64,000 nucleotides of DNA from Fodinibius salicampi (GCF_039545095.1 NZ_BAABRS010000001.1:310001-374000), one strand, 5' to 3'; numbered from the stretch's first letter, positions 38,575 to 49,732 are shown. Numbers and translations: made by a program. The notes: a model not told the origin generated them from the letters alone.

Positions 38575-40006
38575 GGTTGTTCCACAGGTTTGATAATTTA
38601 AAAGGAGTAGAAATTCGAATAACTAAATAGGTTCCGATAATGCCTAAAAGTACGTTAGAGAACCACATTCCAGTGCTGGGAGCAATAAAAAGCCGGTCGG
38701 CCAGCTTTTCGCCCTGTATTATAGATATCCAATAAAAGGACAATAGAATAAGACCTATCAGGGCGGCATAGCCCAGATTTCCTTTTTTGGTATACATTCC
38801 GATAGGAGCTCCGAGCAGCACAAAGATAATACAGGCTACAGGAATAGAAAATTTCTTATGTATTTCCACCATAAATTGGGCAATTTTGTTAATTCGCCAA
38901 TCGATATCCGTAATGATATTTTCAAAGAGAGAGCGGTAATTGCGTAATTTGGAAACGGTCATGCTTTGCAGGGTCTGCTGGTCCGATTCCGATTCCAATG
39001 AATTTAGGACAACAAATCGGCTATCATAGGGAGGTTGCTTTATTGAATCTGGCTGAGATCCTAATCGCCGGGCATATTGCGATTTCTCTTCATCAACATT
39101 AATTGCAGGAACGATATAGCTGTTGCTATTTATCACCTGTTGTTTTTGATCGTTAACTTCTCGTTTTAGAGAATCTACCACCGCTTGCATGGCCTGTACG
39201 TCCATTGTACGATCATTACGAGAACGATCTTGCGGGTTAGACCGGGAAAAGGAGAGATCGGACAAGTCGAAACTGATGCGATAACGATCAAAAGCAGTTT
39301 CTTCGAGAACAGTAATTTTCCGTCCCTCTTCGCGACGATCCAGATACCGAAGTATTGTACCTTCGCGAAGAAAGAGCGTCATGGTTTCACCGTTATGCTC
39401 GCTTACCAATTCACCTCTTTTAGCCTTAATAAGGGCTTCTTTGCGGTTGTCGTCGGGATGCTGGAAGATGGTGACATCATGAAGAGAATCAGATTCATTG
39501 GTCATGTCCTGAACCAAGAATGTATATCCGTCAATCCCTTCGTAGAATTCTCCCGGTTTGAGGTCAAATCCGGGCTTTTTCATCCGTATGTCTATAAACA
39601 GGGACCGTGCACGCTGGTTGGCATCCGGCAATACATCATTAGAAAACCAGACTAAGAAAATAGAAAGAATGGTGCCTACGATCAGGACCGGTTTGATAAC
39701 CTGAAAGGGATTTACACCGGCAGCTCTGAGGGCAGTTAGTTCATTCAACTCGGTTAGTTTACCAAAAGCCATCAGGCAGGCAACCAATACGGCCATAGGG
39801 ATGGCTAGTACTACCATCGAGGCCAGGTTTGTAAGAATAAGTTCTACAATAACCCCAAAAGGAAGTCCCTTGCCCACCAGCAGATCGATGTATAAAATCA
39901 AAAACTGCATTAGCAGAAAGAACATTACGGTAAAAAAACAAAAGACAAAGGGCCCGGAATGTCGCTTTAGGACATCAAGTTGTAGTTTATTAGGTAAAAA
40001 ACGCAT
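38558..40006 (-). CDS. LPS export permease, LptF-type (YjgP/YjgQ family)
   Basis: 482 residues. N-terminal helices (FVFCFFTVMFFLLMQFLILYIDLLVG and following), the family segment LTALRAAGVNPFQVIKPVLIVG, a large periplasmic domain (about 120-370) and three C-terminal helices (FSIPVACIIFVLLGAPIGMYTKKGNLGYA). The periplasmic region is about 100 residues longer than in E. coli LptF because of a charged helical segment (about 270-350, SLKREVNDQKQQV). First gene of a two-gene unit with the LptG-type gene (17-nt overlap); lptC and the OstA-domain gene are 28 kb away. Divergent from sprA. Confidence 0.86.
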   Translation of the reverse strand: MRFLPNKLQLDVLKRHSGPFVFCFFTVMFFLLMQFLILYIDLLVGKGLPFGVIVELILTNLASMVVLAIPMAVLVACLMAFGKLTELNELTALRAAGVNPFQVIKPVLIVGTILSIFLVWFSNDVLPDANQRARSLFIDIRMKKPGFDLKPGEFYEGIDGYTFLVQDMTNESDSLHDVTIFQHPDDNRKEALIKAKRGELVSEHNGETMTLFLREGTILRYLDRREEGRKITVLEETAFDRYRISFDLSDLSFSRSNPQDRSRNDRTMDVQAMQAVVDSLKREVNDQKQQVINSNSYIVPAINVDEEKSQYARRLGSQPDSIKQPPYDSRFVVLNSLESESDQQTLQSMTVSKLRNYRSLFENIITDIDWRINKIAQFMVEIHKKFSIPVACIIFVLLGAPIGMYTKKGNLGYAALIGLILLSFYWISIIQGEKLADRLFIAPSTGMWFSNVLLGIIGTYLVIRISTPFKLSNLWNNRDKED

Positions 40007-40035
40007 ATAATATATTCATTGAACGAACTCTAAAT

Positions 40036-40068
40036 TAGGCCTATACTTGTACTATACAAAATGGCCTA
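40036..40068. repeat. inverted repeat between lptF-type gene and sprA
   Basis: TAGGCC (40036-40041) pairs with GGCCTA (40063-40068) with a partly self-complementary TATAC/GTATA-type core between them. It sits 30 nt upstream of the lptF-type start, in the shared 231-nt promoter region, and could be a regulator site. No further support. Confidence 0.35.
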
Positions 40069-40237
40069 TTGATGAGAGCAGTGAAAACTCAACTTTTGAG
40101 AAAGGAAATTAACTATTATTATCTTCACAGGCACAATTTAGCATTTTTTAATTTTTAAAAAAGAGGAGCTGCGTATAGAATAGCGATACGATTGATTTTG
40201 GATCAACACATCATAGGAAATTATTGTAAAACTATAC

Positions 40238-43200
40238 GTGCAGCTCAGTACAAAAATATTTTTTGTTACGCTGTTATTCTTGTTCTTAACCGGTGTTACG
40301 GCTGGTTTAAGTCAGGATAATAATAAAGAACAGCAACTTTTACAGCCGATGCCTTTTTCGGCCGTACAAGATACGATTCCATATCTGTATCAGCCCCGGA
40401 GAGTTAATCATGCGTTTTGGGAAGTTCCTCCGAATCTCTTTTATATCCGGTTGCCTCAGGAAGAATTCTCAGTGCGGCGCGATTCACTGGGTACCTATGT
40501 AAGCCGCCGGATGTTATATCAGCATCCTATTTCACTTCCCTATGTAATGGATTTTGACGAGTATGTACGAAGACATCGTCAGCAATCCGTACGGGAAAAT
40601 TGGAGCCGGTTGTTACAGGAACAAACCTCAGAGGGACTCAAGGGAGGATTACTGGATTTTAGTATGGATCTCCCCGGAGGCGAAGAATCCACTTTTTCTA
40701 CTATTTTTGGCCGCCCGGAGGTGAATTTGTCTATCAATGGGACCGCAAATATGAATGTTGGGGCTTCTATCCGGAAGACGGAAAACCCCAATATACCGGC
40801 CGATCAGCAGACGCAGGTTGTTCCTACTTTTGAACAAAGCCTGCAGCTCAATATCCAGGGGACAATCGGAGATAAACTCTCGATACAAACCGACTGGGAT
40901 ACCGAAAGGGCCTTTGATTTCATGAACCGGGTGAATATAGTCTATGAGGGTTATGAGGATGAGATCATACAGCGGCTTGAGATGGGAAATGTTTCAATGC
41001 AAACAGGAAACTCCCTAATTCGTGGAGGTAGCGCACTTTTTGGAGTGAAATCTGTCGTTCAGCTGGGATCCCTCGAACTCACTTCCGTTCTTTCGCAGCA
41101 AGAGGGAGAGGAACAAACGGAGACTATAACCGGCGGATCGCAAGAGAAAGAAATTAATATACGTCCTATAGATTATGAGGATGACCGCCATTTCTTTTTG
41201 GATTTTTTCACTCGCCAGGAATATGAAGGAAATGTTTCAAATCCCCAGCAATTGGGACAAGCGCTCCAGCTAACCGAAGTTAATGTTTGGGTATTGCGGG
41301 AGTCTTCACAGTCTGAAGAGGGAGAACGCCAGGCCATAGCACTGGGCGAGCTCGGAGTCATAGAAAATGCTGATGGGAATTATGCTCCTCCGAATGAGGG
41401 GGGAGATATTTTCCCGGAGGGGCTCCTTGATCAGTATAGAGATCCTTCACTGGGCGTTTCTGCCGGAGACCTAAACGCTGATCCATCTACTTTTGTAGAG
41501 GGATATTTTATTCCCTTACAGGAGGGAACAGACTATGAGCTTCATCGCTCTCTTGGATATTTATCATTAAAGCGGAATTTGGCCTCGCGTCAGGCTTTGG
41601 CAATCTCGTTTAAATATATTGATCCCCAGAGTGGTCAAATTGTGAGTGTCGGTGATATAAGTCCGGGTGGGGGAAATCGAATCTATCTTAAACTCATTCG
41701 TCCCCAGACCTTAACGACCGATAACTATCTATGGGATTTAATGATGAAAAATGTGTATTCCATTGGTGCGAATAATTTAACACCGGACGGGCTGGATATT
41801 GATATCAAATATACAGAGCAGAATGTACCGGCCAGCTCGCTGCCGGGTCGGAGTTCTATTTTGCTCCAGGATTTAGGGCTGGACAGGGTTGACCGGCAGG
41901 GGAGCCTGAATCCCGATAATGAAATTGATTTCAGTACCAGCGTGTTAAATCCAAATACCGGTCGCATTGTTTTCCCCTATTTAGAACCGTTTGGAGATCG
42001 GATTGTTACCCTTCTGGAAGAGAGCGGAGCTACGCAGGATCAAATTGAAAACTTGGCTTATGATGAGTTATATATCGAGCGAAAAGATAATGCGGCTCAA
42101 AGCGCTAAAAATAATTTCTATCTGATTAACGGGGAAGCCCAGGGAGCTATTTCAGCTAGTTATAGCTTGGGATATTCCTTGGTTGAAGGTTCGGTAAACG
42201 TCTATGCCAATGGACGGGAACTGCAGGAGGGAACAGACTATGCAGTGGATTATTCTATTGGTAGCATTACTATCTTAAATGAGCAGTATTTACAGCGGGG
42301 ACAGGAAATTCGGATTGAATATGAAAATAATCAGATCGCCCGGATAGGTCAGAAAAATTTTACGGGAATCCGGGCTCAATATAGCATATTTGATAACATA
42401 AATCTGGGAAGTACCTACTTCAATTTAAAAGAGAAACCCCTGCAAGATAAAATTCGCATTGGGGATGAGCCTGTGAATAATTCGGTGATTGGCCTGGATG
42501 CAAATGCCCATTTTGATGCGCCGTGGCTGAGCCGCATGCTCGATCAATTGCCCTTATTGCAAACCAAAGAGCCCTCCGCTATTAGTTTAAGTGGAGAATT
42601 TGCCCAGCTGAACCCCGATGTATCACGAACGGGTGCTGTTAATGATGCCATTGATGACAACAGATTGTTTGAGGATGAAGAAAATGGCCTTTCGTTTATC
42701 GACGATTTTGAAGGTTCGGATATCAACCTCAGCTTTATGAACCCTTCTCAATGGAAGCTGGCTGCAGCCCCGGCTGCCGTGCCCGGCTATGAACCCGATG
42801 AAGCGATTTTTGAAGAGGATTCGACTTCCAATCCGATGCAGAACCTGGCGGATAAGATAGCCCGTTCCGATTTACGCAGTACTTTTGCATGGTATAGTAT
42901 CCCCCAAAACATTGACGAGATTCTTGACGATGCGGAACGCACTCCTGAATCTCAGCAAGTTAAAGTCACTGACGTGTTCCCTAATCGGGATGTACTTACG
43001 GAAGAAAACTTCATCCGCACGCTGGACGTCCATTATAATCCAACAGAAAGGGGACCGTACAATTATAATAGCAACTTGAGAAACCTCCTTCGTAATGAGC
43101 CGTCCCGAACCTGGGGAGGAATGACCACCACCTTACCGGCTGGCCAAGAGGATTTAACCCAAAACAATATTGAATTTCTGGAATTCTGGGTCCAGTCTGT

Positions 43201-46200
43201 TTTGCCTGATGGTCGTACGCCTACGGTTCAGGATCTCCAGGACTACGAAGGGGAAATCTACATTGATGTGGGCGTTGTATCTGAAGATGTTGTTCCAAAC
43301 TTTAAAAACAATACCGAAGATGGATTGGCTCGCCGGCCCGATAATTTGGAGCCGGATAATCCCGTCAATAGTATCCGGTCATATATACCAATACCTCCCC
43401 CGGCACCGGAAGGGCAGTTTTCGAATGAAACACGATCCCTGGAGGATGTAGGACTGGACGGGGCTCCAAACAGTGAGGGTATAGATAATAAAAATGAGCA
43501 AACTCTTTTTGCTGACTTTATCAATAACATGCAGGCTGAATATGGTAGTAACAGTCCCGAATTTGAAGCTATACAGAGTGATCCATCCAATGACGACTAT
43601 ATATACTACGGGGAGAGCCAGATTGGTGAGCTGGTGCTTCACGAGCGCTTCCATCGTATGTTTGGATATCATGATGGAAACTCTCCGACAAACCAGGAAG
43701 ATAAACGGGCCGTAACTAATACACCGGATACGGAAGGACTGATCACCCCTTCCAATGTAGAACAGAATAACAAGTACTTTCAATACCAGGTGGACTGGAA
43801 TCCCGCCGAGGTGGACGACATCGATGTCGGCACTGAAAGAGACTATATCGTAGATAAAGTGGATGGGCCTAATCAACAGGATCGTTGGTACCAGGTACGT
43901 ATTCCGCTTAAAGACTGGATTCGAAAAGTTGGTGGTATCGAGGATTTTCAGAACATCTCTTATATCCGGGTGTGGATGTCGGGCTATGAGAAACCATTTA
44001 CGTTACGTTTTGCTACTTTTGAACTGGTCGGCAGCCAGTGGCGCGATGCCGATAATGTGGAACAAGAACAGGGACCACAGCAGGGAGAAATGGACATATC
44101 TTCAATTAATATTGAGGAGAACAGCCAGCGCCGTCCTATTCCATATCGCCAGCCCGAGGGTGCTATCCGCGAAACAAACAGAAGCCGTCAGCGTCAGACT
44201 ATTGCCAATGAACAATCTATTGCATTGGGAATAGATAACTTGGGTCCGGGAGAACTTAAAATGATAAAGCGCATCTATCCCGGGGGACTTAATATGGTAC
44301 ATTATTCGAATGTTCGAATGTATGTTCACGGGGAAGGGTATGATAACCGGAGCGATGCGGAGCTCGTTGTTCGGTATGGAACGGACTTGACGAATAACTA
44401 CTACGAATATCGCCAGCCCATAAGTCCTTCCGATCCCGATTACCCATACAGTTTTGAAGCGCTCAATGAAATGAGCAGTAGTGAGCTGGAACAGGAAGCA
44501 GAAGAGGTTTGGCTCTATGAGGAGAACAGCATGAATATTATTTTGCGGGCGTTTAATGAGCTAAAGCAGCTGCGTAATCAGGAGGGGAACGATCCATCGG
44601 GACGTTATGAACGCTCTGACCTTCTTGAGGAGGCACCGCCCGGCGCAGTGATTGCAATTAAAGGAAACCCCTCATTGGACCGCGTGGGAGAAATTGGGAT
44701 TGGTATCCACAATCCTTTTGATCCGCAGAATCCTTCCGGAGGAGGAGTTTCATCGCTTGACGGACAATTCTGGTTTAATGAACTGCGCGTTTCAGGTTTT
44801 GACAATCGGTCTGGCTGGGCTGCCAATGCTAAAGCACGCGTGGAGATGGCAGATTTTGCTTTATTAAACGCAAACTTAAATCGTGAGACAGACGGATTCG
44901 GAGCCCTTAACTCCCGCTTGGGTCAGCGGCGTACCTCAGATCTTCTTTCGTACGATGTGAATTCTACTTTTAACATGCATAAATTCCTCCCGGGTCGGTT
45001 TGGATGGAATATTCCGGTAACCTTATCTACCCGCCAGTCAAATTCCACTCCCCGATACCTTCCTAACCAGGGAGATATTCGTCTTTCCGACTTCGAAAAT
45101 GCCGTTTATGCACGTCAGGATATTAACGAGGACCAGAAAGAAAGGATTATTCGGGAACGTATCAGGGAAAGCCAAACCGCAATGGAAAGTTACTCCATTA
45201 ACCTATCCAATATTTCAAAATCGCGTTCAACCTCTACCTTGGCCGAATATACCTTAGACAAGACTACCCTGAATTACGTGTACAATACAACGAAACGGCG
45301 TGATCCGCAATATAGCCGGCAGAACAACTGGAATTATAGGGGCAGTCTTCGCTATAACCTCAATTTTAGAAGCACACAATTATTTCGCCCATTTGACTTC
45401 CTGGGGGATATGCCGCTTCTTCATCCATTAGCTGGCATACAGTTGGGATATACTCCGGCTTCTATAACAGCCGGGACCAGTATTGATCGTGATTATAACG
45501 AGCGGCTTCGACGGTTTGCGTCCGGCACTGCTGAAAATCCCCTACAGCAATCCCATAGCTTTACCTATGACACCCGTTTAGGGTTTGGTTATAACCTGAC
45601 GCCTTCCATTAAAACCACCTTTCAGACGCAGTCGGTCTTTGATCTTTCAAGGGCTGGTATACAGGAAGATCCGGAATCAGGATCGGATAATTACCGGGTT
45701 CGTTCTACTAAAAGCGTACTGCAGGATCTTGTTTTGGATACGCTCTCGGCACGCCGAAGTACCTACCAGGAGTCCTACTCCGCAAATTGGCAGCCTAACC
45801 TGAATTCATTTGAGCCCGTTAGCTGGATTGATTATTCCTCCAACTACAGCGGGGGATATCAATGGAGAAACAGTCCTGCCGGATCCGGATTAGGATCAAA
45901 TATCTCTAACAACTTGAGCCTAAACCAAACCCTTGATTTCAATATACAGGAATTGTTGGAACGCATGGGATGGTATAATAATCTTACAACATCAACAAAT
46001 AGCAATAGCCGATCCGAACCTGATAATCCAGATGGAGATGGTGGACTAGCTACTCTTGCCCGGGAAAGCCTTCAAGCGATCCTGAGCATTGAATCACTGG
46101 ATGTTAGTTTTAATGTCTCCAAAAACGCCATACAAAGCGGATATGATGGGGGATCCCAGTTTTTCCAAATGTTCAATCGGAGTGGGAGTCAATTTTCACC

Positions 46201-47428
46201 TCCCTTTTCTTACCGTACAGGGCTGACTGATCATATAGGACGGGATAGGTTAATCAGTAACCCGGGTGGTAGCTCGCTTCAAATACCGTCTAATCGCAAC
46301 TTATCAGATGATTTGAGGGTTGAGACCAGCCTCAGACCGTTCCAAAACCTGACCATAGATTTTACCTGGAATGCGGAATGGAATAAAACAGATACGGAGT
46401 CTATTTCGCTTCTTCCCAACGGGGAAAGAAGTACGATCCGCAATCAAAGCGGGCAGATAAGGTCCAGCGTATGGGCGCTCGGCGAAGGATACAAAGGATT
46501 TTTCCGAAGGCAGTTACAAACCGCTTTTGATGATATAAATGCTCAGAATGGGGTTATATCGGATTCAACCGGTAACAACGACGGACGTTCTGTATTGGGG
46601 AAAGCGTCTCTGCAGGAAGATTTCCGCAAATCATATCTGGGAATCGGGACCGGGGCAATAGGCGAACGCAGCTTTATGCCGTTTCCGCTTCCTGATTGGC
46701 GCATTACATGGTCGGGCATAGAAACGTTTCTCCCATTTGGAGAAGATATAATGAGCCGGGCCTCCATTACGCATAATTATAGTGGTTTATACCGATTGGG
46801 CTGGACATTCAATGCAGATCAAAATCTTTTGCCAGGTATCTCATTGGGGAATTATTCCGTTCAGAACAGGCGTCCTGAGTATGAAGCCAATACCATCAAT
46901 ATCGAAAAACGTTTTAGTCCGCTGGTGGGATTGAATGTGACCTGGATCTCGGGATTACGATCAAATATACAGTACGAGTACAGCAAGCTGACCAGTCTTT
47001 CGCTTTCCAATACCTCGGTTATAGAACGGTTATCGCGTGGACTGAGGTTTTCTTTTGCCTATACCATTCGCGATTTTAAACTTCCGCTTTTTCCCCGCAT
47101 TGACAATGCCGTAGATATTACACTTAACGGGAGTTTTATTGAGGATGAAGAGAAAAAGTTTGTACTTGATTCCGATCTCGAAGATGTTCTGGAAGGCGAT
47201 TTAAGCACTCTTCCCACCGATCCGGACCAATATGATTTTACCAGCAGCTTTACCGGGGGACAGTCACGGTTCAACGGTTCTGCGGTTGTCGGATATCGGT
47301 TTTCCCAAACCATCCGAGCCAATTTTGAGTACACTTATAGCCGCCTTATTCCAAAGTCTTCGAATATTTATGCCCGAACCGATCACGACATACGATTTAA
47401 TGTTGTTATGTCTATACAGTCGGATTAG
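40238..47428 (+). CDS. sprA: type IX secretion outer-membrane translocon SprA (Sov)
   Basis: 2396 residues, close to the length of Flavobacterium SprA. The start is GTG at 40238; a TAG 24 nt upstream in frame leaves no ATG. It has a signal peptide (FVTLLFLFLTGVTAGLSQ, residues about 9-26). SprA-type features are DWDTERAFDFMNRVNIVYEGYEDEIIQRLEMGNVSM and the repeat ANGRELQEGTDYAVDYSIGSI, with a similar EGTDYELHRSLGYLS earlier, followed by a very large C-terminal barrel that ends DIRFNVVMSIQSD. SprA forms the outer-membrane channel through which type IX cargo leaves the cell. No other T9SS gene (porK-N, porV) is in the window. It stands alone between divergent and convergent genes. Confidence 0.93.
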   Translation: MQLSTKIFFVTLLFLFLTGVTAGLSQDNNKEQQLLQPMPFSAVQDTIPYLYQPRRVNHAFWEVPPNLFYIRLPQEEFSVRRDSLGTYVSRRMLYQHPISLPYVMDFDEYVRRHRQQSVRENWSRLLQEQTSEGLKGGLLDFSMDLPGGEESTFSTIFGRPEVNLSINGTANMNVGASIRKTENPNIPADQQTQVVPTFEQSLQLNIQGTIGDKLSIQTDWDTERAFDFMNRVNIVYEGYEDEIIQRLEMGNVSMQTGNSLIRGGSALFGVKSVVQLGSLELTSVLSQQEGEEQTETITGGSQEKEINIRPIDYEDDRHFFLDFFTRQEYEGNVSNPQQLGQALQLTEVNVWVLRESSQSEEGERQAIALGELGVIENADGNYAPPNEGGDIFPEGLLDQYRDPSLGVSAGDLNADPSTFVEGYFIPLQEGTDYELHRSLGYLSLKRNLASRQALAISFKYIDPQSGQIVSVGDISPGGGNRIYLKLIRPQTLTTDNYLWDLMMKNVYSIGANNLTPDGLDIDIKYTEQNVPASSLPGRSSILLQDLGLDRVDRQGSLNPDNEIDFSTSVLNPNTGRIVFPYLEPFGDRIVTLLEESGATQDQIENLAYDELYIERKDNAAQSAKNNFYLINGEAQGAISASYSLGYSLVEGSVNVYANGRELQEGTDYAVDYSIGSITILNEQYLQRGQEIRIEYENNQIARIGQKNFTGIRAQYSIFDNINLGSTYFNLKEKPLQDKIRIGDEPVNNSVIGLDANAHFDAPWLSRMLDQLPLLQTKEPSAISLSGEFAQLNPDVSRTGAVNDAIDDNRLFEDEENGLSFIDDFEGSDINLSFMNPSQWKLAAAPAAVPGYEPDEAIFEEDSTSNPMQNLADKIARSDLRSTFAWYSIPQNIDEILDDAERTPESQQVKVTDVFPNRDVLTEENFIRTLDVHYNPTERGPYNYNSNLRNLLRNEPSRTWGGMTTTLPAGQEDLTQNNIEFLEFWVQSVLPDGRTPTVQDLQDYEGEIYIDVGVVSEDVVPNFKNNTEDGLARRPDNLEPDNPVNSIRSYIPIPPPAPEGQFSNETRSLEDVGLDGAPNSEGIDNKNEQTLFADFINNMQAEYGSNSPEFEAIQSDPSNDDYIYYGESQIGELVLHERFHRMFGYHDGNSPTNQEDKRAVTNTPDTEGLITPSNVEQNNKYFQYQVDWNPAEVDDIDVGTERDYIVDKVDGPNQQDRWYQVRIPLKDWIRKVGGIEDFQNISYIRVWMSGYEKPFTLRFATFELVGSQWRDADNVEQEQGPQQGEMDISSINIEENSQRRPIPYRQPEGAIRETNRSRQRQTIANEQSIALGIDNLGPGELKMIKRIYPGGLNMVHYSNVRMYVHGEGYDNRSDAELVVRYGTDLTNNYYEYRQPISPSDPDYPYSFEALNEMSSSELEQEAEEVWLYEENSMNIILRAFNELKQLRNQEGNDPSGRYERSDLLEEAPPGAVIAIKGNPSLDRVGEIGIGIHNPFDPQNPSGGGVSSLDGQFWFNELRVSGFDNRSGWAANAKARVEMADFALLNANLNRETDGFGALNSRLGQRRTSDLLSYDVNSTFNMHKFLPGRFGWNIPVTLSTRQSNSTPRYLPNQGDIRLSDFENAVYARQDINEDQKERIIRERIRESQTAMESYSINLSNISKSRSTSTLAEYTLDKTTLNYVYNTTKRRDPQYSRQNNWNYRGSLRYNLNFRSTQLFRPFDFLGDMPLLHPLAGIQLGYTPASITAGTSIDRDYNERLRRFASGTAENPLQQSHSFTYDTRLGFGYNLTPSIKTTFQTQSVFDLSRAGIQEDPESGSDNYRVRSTKSVLQDLVLDTLSARRSTYQESYSANWQPNLNSFEPVSWIDYSSNYSGGYQWRNSPAGSGLGSNISNNLSLNQTLDFNIQELLERMGWYNNLTTSTNSNSRSEPDNPDGDGGLATLARESLQAILSIESLDVSFNVSKNAIQSGYDGGSQFFQMFNRSGSQFSPPFSYRTGLTDHIGRDRLISNPGGSSLQIPSNRNLSDDLRVETSLRPFQNLTIDFTWNAEWNKTDTESISLLPNGERSTIRNQSGQIRSSVWALGEGYKGFFRRQLQTAFDDINAQNGVISDSTGNNDGRSVLGKASLQEDFRKSYLGIGTGAIGERSFMPFPLPDWRITWSGIETFLPFGEDIMSRASITHNYSGLYRLGWTFNADQNLLPGISLGNYSVQNRRPEYEANTINIEKRFSPLVGLNVTWISGLRSNIQYEYSKLTSLSLSNTSVIERLSRGLRFSFAYTIRDFKLPLFPRIDNAVDITLNGSFIEDEEKKFVLDSDLEDVLEGDLSTLPTDPDQYDFTSSFTGGQSRFNGSAVVGYRFSQTIRANFEYTYSRLIPKSSNIYARTDHDIRFNVVMSIQSD

Positions 47429-47474
47429 GAGCGTTAAAGCTTTAATTATTCGTCTTTTTGGACCAGCTTCAAAT

Positions 47475-49049
47475 TCAAGATTTTCGGTTATTTTTGTTCT
47501 TAATAAATATATAACCGATGCCTCCGAATGCAAGTAAAAGCATGCCGATCGGCAGCCAGTCGCCATATCGGGCATAAAACGTTTGGGAAGTGAGAACAGG
47601 GACGTCATAGCGGAATGCAGTGGTTTCCCAGTAGGGGGTTCGCACTTCAACAGAGCCATCCGGGGCAATAATGCCTGAAATCCCGTTATTGGCACTGCGC
47701 ACTACCCACCTGTTAAATTCAATAGCCCGAAGCCGTGCATAAGCAAAATGCTGGGAATGTCCGCTGGTATTGCCCCACCAGCCGTCATTGGTAATAATGG
47801 TCAGGTAACCGGCTCCTTCCTGTACAAAACTTTTTACCCAGCTGGGGAAAACCGAATCGTAACAGATAAGTGCCGGCGTTTGGGTAGACCCTACAAAAAA
47901 CTGATCGTTCTCCTGTCCCTTGCCATAGCCCTGTATCTGGTTCCAGTTGACCCAGCCAAAAAGATCAATCGCATCCAGAAAGTGTACAAAGGGGATACGC
48001 TCGACAATGGGTACCAGGTTGTATTTTCGGTATATATCCAGTTGATTCGGAGAGAATGCCAGAGCCGCATTAAAGGGAAGATAAGGACGACTGTTGCGAT
48101 CATAATAGGGGAGAGTCGGAGCATTATCAGGAGAATAGAACTCGTAGTAAGTAGCCCCTGCAATAAGTGTAGCATCCCATTCCCGGACTTTCTCCAGCAG
48201 CCGTCGTTTGGTTTGTCCGGTGGGATCGCCAAAGCTGTCGCGATTGGTAATATTTGACTGGATAGCGTTCTCGGGCCAGGCAATGAGTTCCGTATTCGGA
48301 GTATAGAGAGAGTCGCTGAGCTGAATCAGGTGATTGGTGGCTTCTGCCGCGTTGTCAAATCCGCCGTTGGGTTCATAGGAGTCAAAATTGGGCTGAACGA
48401 CGACAACCTCTTGCAGCGCTTTGGGTTTTTCGGCAGATGAAAAACCAAGCATGATGACCGATACCAGGGGGAAAAACAGAAGAGATGCACCGGCCAGGAT
48501 CGGCCTTTCTTCGGCCCGAAACGCCTGGTAGGCCAGGGCTGAAGTCAATACGATCCAGAAAGAAATCCCCAAGTAACCGGTAAGAGAAATGTATTGAACC
48601 AGTTCGGGGACATTGGACCACGCATTGCCCACGGAGAGCCACGGCCAGGCCAGATCCCAGTGGTGGTGTAAAAATTCAAAACTGATCCAGCAGGCCGTTT
48701 GAAAAAGGGCTATAAGTCCGGACGACATGCTGGATTTCTGGAAATAGTACTGCAGCATCACCGGTAGCGTCATGACGGCCGCATTGGCCAGGATAGCCGC
48801 TATGCCACCGGCCATGGTTGCCATGGTCAGCCAGTAGGTACCGATGATATTCCAAACCAAGAAGGCGGGATACGTATAATACGCCGCTTCGCGGGCAGAT
48901 GCTGAGAGGTCTACAATGCGGAAAATGAGAATAAAAGCGGGAATGGTAAGAAAGGGAAGGGGGACCGGTGGATAACTAAGTCCCAGGAGTATACCCGCTG
49001 TAATACTGAGCCATCCCTTTGAGTTCCAGAGTTTTTGTATAAAATCCAT
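47475..49049 (-). CDS. lnt: apolipoprotein N-acyltransferase
   Basis: 524 residues. About six to eight N-terminal membrane helices, then a periplasmic nitrilase-like domain (about 215-490), then a final helix. Catalytic elements are visible: the glutamate in LIAWPENAIQSN, the nucleophilic cysteine in ALICYDSVFPSW (the residue after CY is Asp rather than the usual Glu), and ITNDGWWGNTSGHSQHFAYARLRAIEFNRWVVRSANNGIS. It adds the third acyl chain to lipoproteins, which fits the lipoproteins in this window (LptC and the 57.6 kb protein). Its ATG overlaps the rsmI stop (TAATG), so the genes are coupled. Confidence 0.94.
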   Translation of the reverse strand: MDFIQKLWNSKGWLSITAGILLGLSYPPVPLPFLTIPAFILIFRIVDLSASAREAAYYTYPAFLVWNIIGTYWLTMATMAGGIAAILANAAVMTLPVMLQYYFQKSSMSSGLIALFQTACWISFEFLHHHWDLAWPWLSVGNAWSNVPELVQYISLTGYLGISFWIVLTSALAYQAFRAEERPILAGASLLFFPLVSVIMLGFSSAEKPKALQEVVVVQPNFDSYEPNGGFDNAAEATNHLIQLSDSLYTPNTELIAWPENAIQSNITNRDSFGDPTGQTKRRLLEKVREWDATLIAGATYYEFYSPDNAPTLPYYDRNSRPYLPFNAALAFSPNQLDIYRKYNLVPIVERIPFVHFLDAIDLFGWVNWNQIQGYGKGQENDQFFVGSTQTPALICYDSVFPSWVKSFVQEGAGYLTIITNDGWWGNTSGHSQHFAYARLRAIEFNRWVVRSANNGISGIIAPDGSVEVRTPYWETTAFRYDVPVLTSQTFYARYGDWLPIGMLLLAFGGIGYIFIKNKNNRKS

Positions 49050-49732
49050 TATTCACTGTAGCTTTTAGGGGCCATAATTACAACAATTTCACCCTTTATC
49101 TTGTCTCTCAGTTCAAAAGTATCGAGCACCGTTTTAAGTCGGCCGCGGACGATCTCCTCGAATTTCTTGGTAAGCTCCCGGCATACCGCCACCATTCGTT
49201 GATCACCGGCATATTCCCGCAGCTCCGAAAGCAGCTTTTGCAGCCGGTAGGGGCTCTCATACAGTATGACCGACCGTTCCTCCTCCACAAGCTGTTTTAA
49301 TCTCTTTTGCCGGCCTTTCTTCTGGGGAAGGAAGCCTTCAAAAACGTATTTGTCGCAGGGAAGGCCGCTTGCCACCAAAGCGGTAGTGGCCGCATCGGGT
49401 CCCGGGATAACGGAGACGGTATGGCCGGCCTGGTGCGTGGCTCGTACCGCAAGAAAGCCCGGATCGGAGATGCCCGGCATCCCCGCATCTGAAATAAGCG
49501 CCACATCCTGGTGTGCATTAAGGATATTCATGAGATGGTCTACCTTCTGGTACTCATTATGCTGATGAAAGGCAAAGGTCGGGGTGGCAATGCCCCATTT
49601 GTCCAATAACACCTCCGAGGTCCGGGTGTCTTCGCAGGCGATATAGGAAGCCGATTTGAGTACCTCTACGGCCCGTTCTGAGAAATCTTTTAGGTTACCA
49701 ATAGGGGTTGCAACGAGATAAAGAGTGCTCAA
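49049..49732 (-). CDS. rsmI: 16S rRNA (cytidine-1402 2'-O)-methyltransferase
   Basis: 227 residues from a TTG start; a stop lies 12 nt upstream in frame and the family N-terminus STLYLVATPIGNLKDFSERAVEVL begins right here. The tetrapyrrole-methylase-fold SAM site shows as ALISDAGMPGISDPG, with the conserved YESPYRL and CRELTKKFEE. It 2'-O-methylates C1402 in the ribosomal decoding centre. Overlaps lnt by one base. Confidence 0.96.
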   Translation of the reverse strand: MSTLYLVATPIGNLKDFSERAVEVLKSASYIACEDTRTSEVLLDKWGIATPTFAFHQHNEYQKVDHLMNILNAHQDVALISDAGMPGISDPGFLAVRATHQAGHTVSVIPGPDAATTALVASGLPCDKYVFEGFLPQKKGRQKRLKQLVEEERSVILYESPYRLQKLLSELREYAGDQRMVAVCRELTKKFEEIVRGRLKTVLDTFELRDKIKGEIVVIMAPKSYSE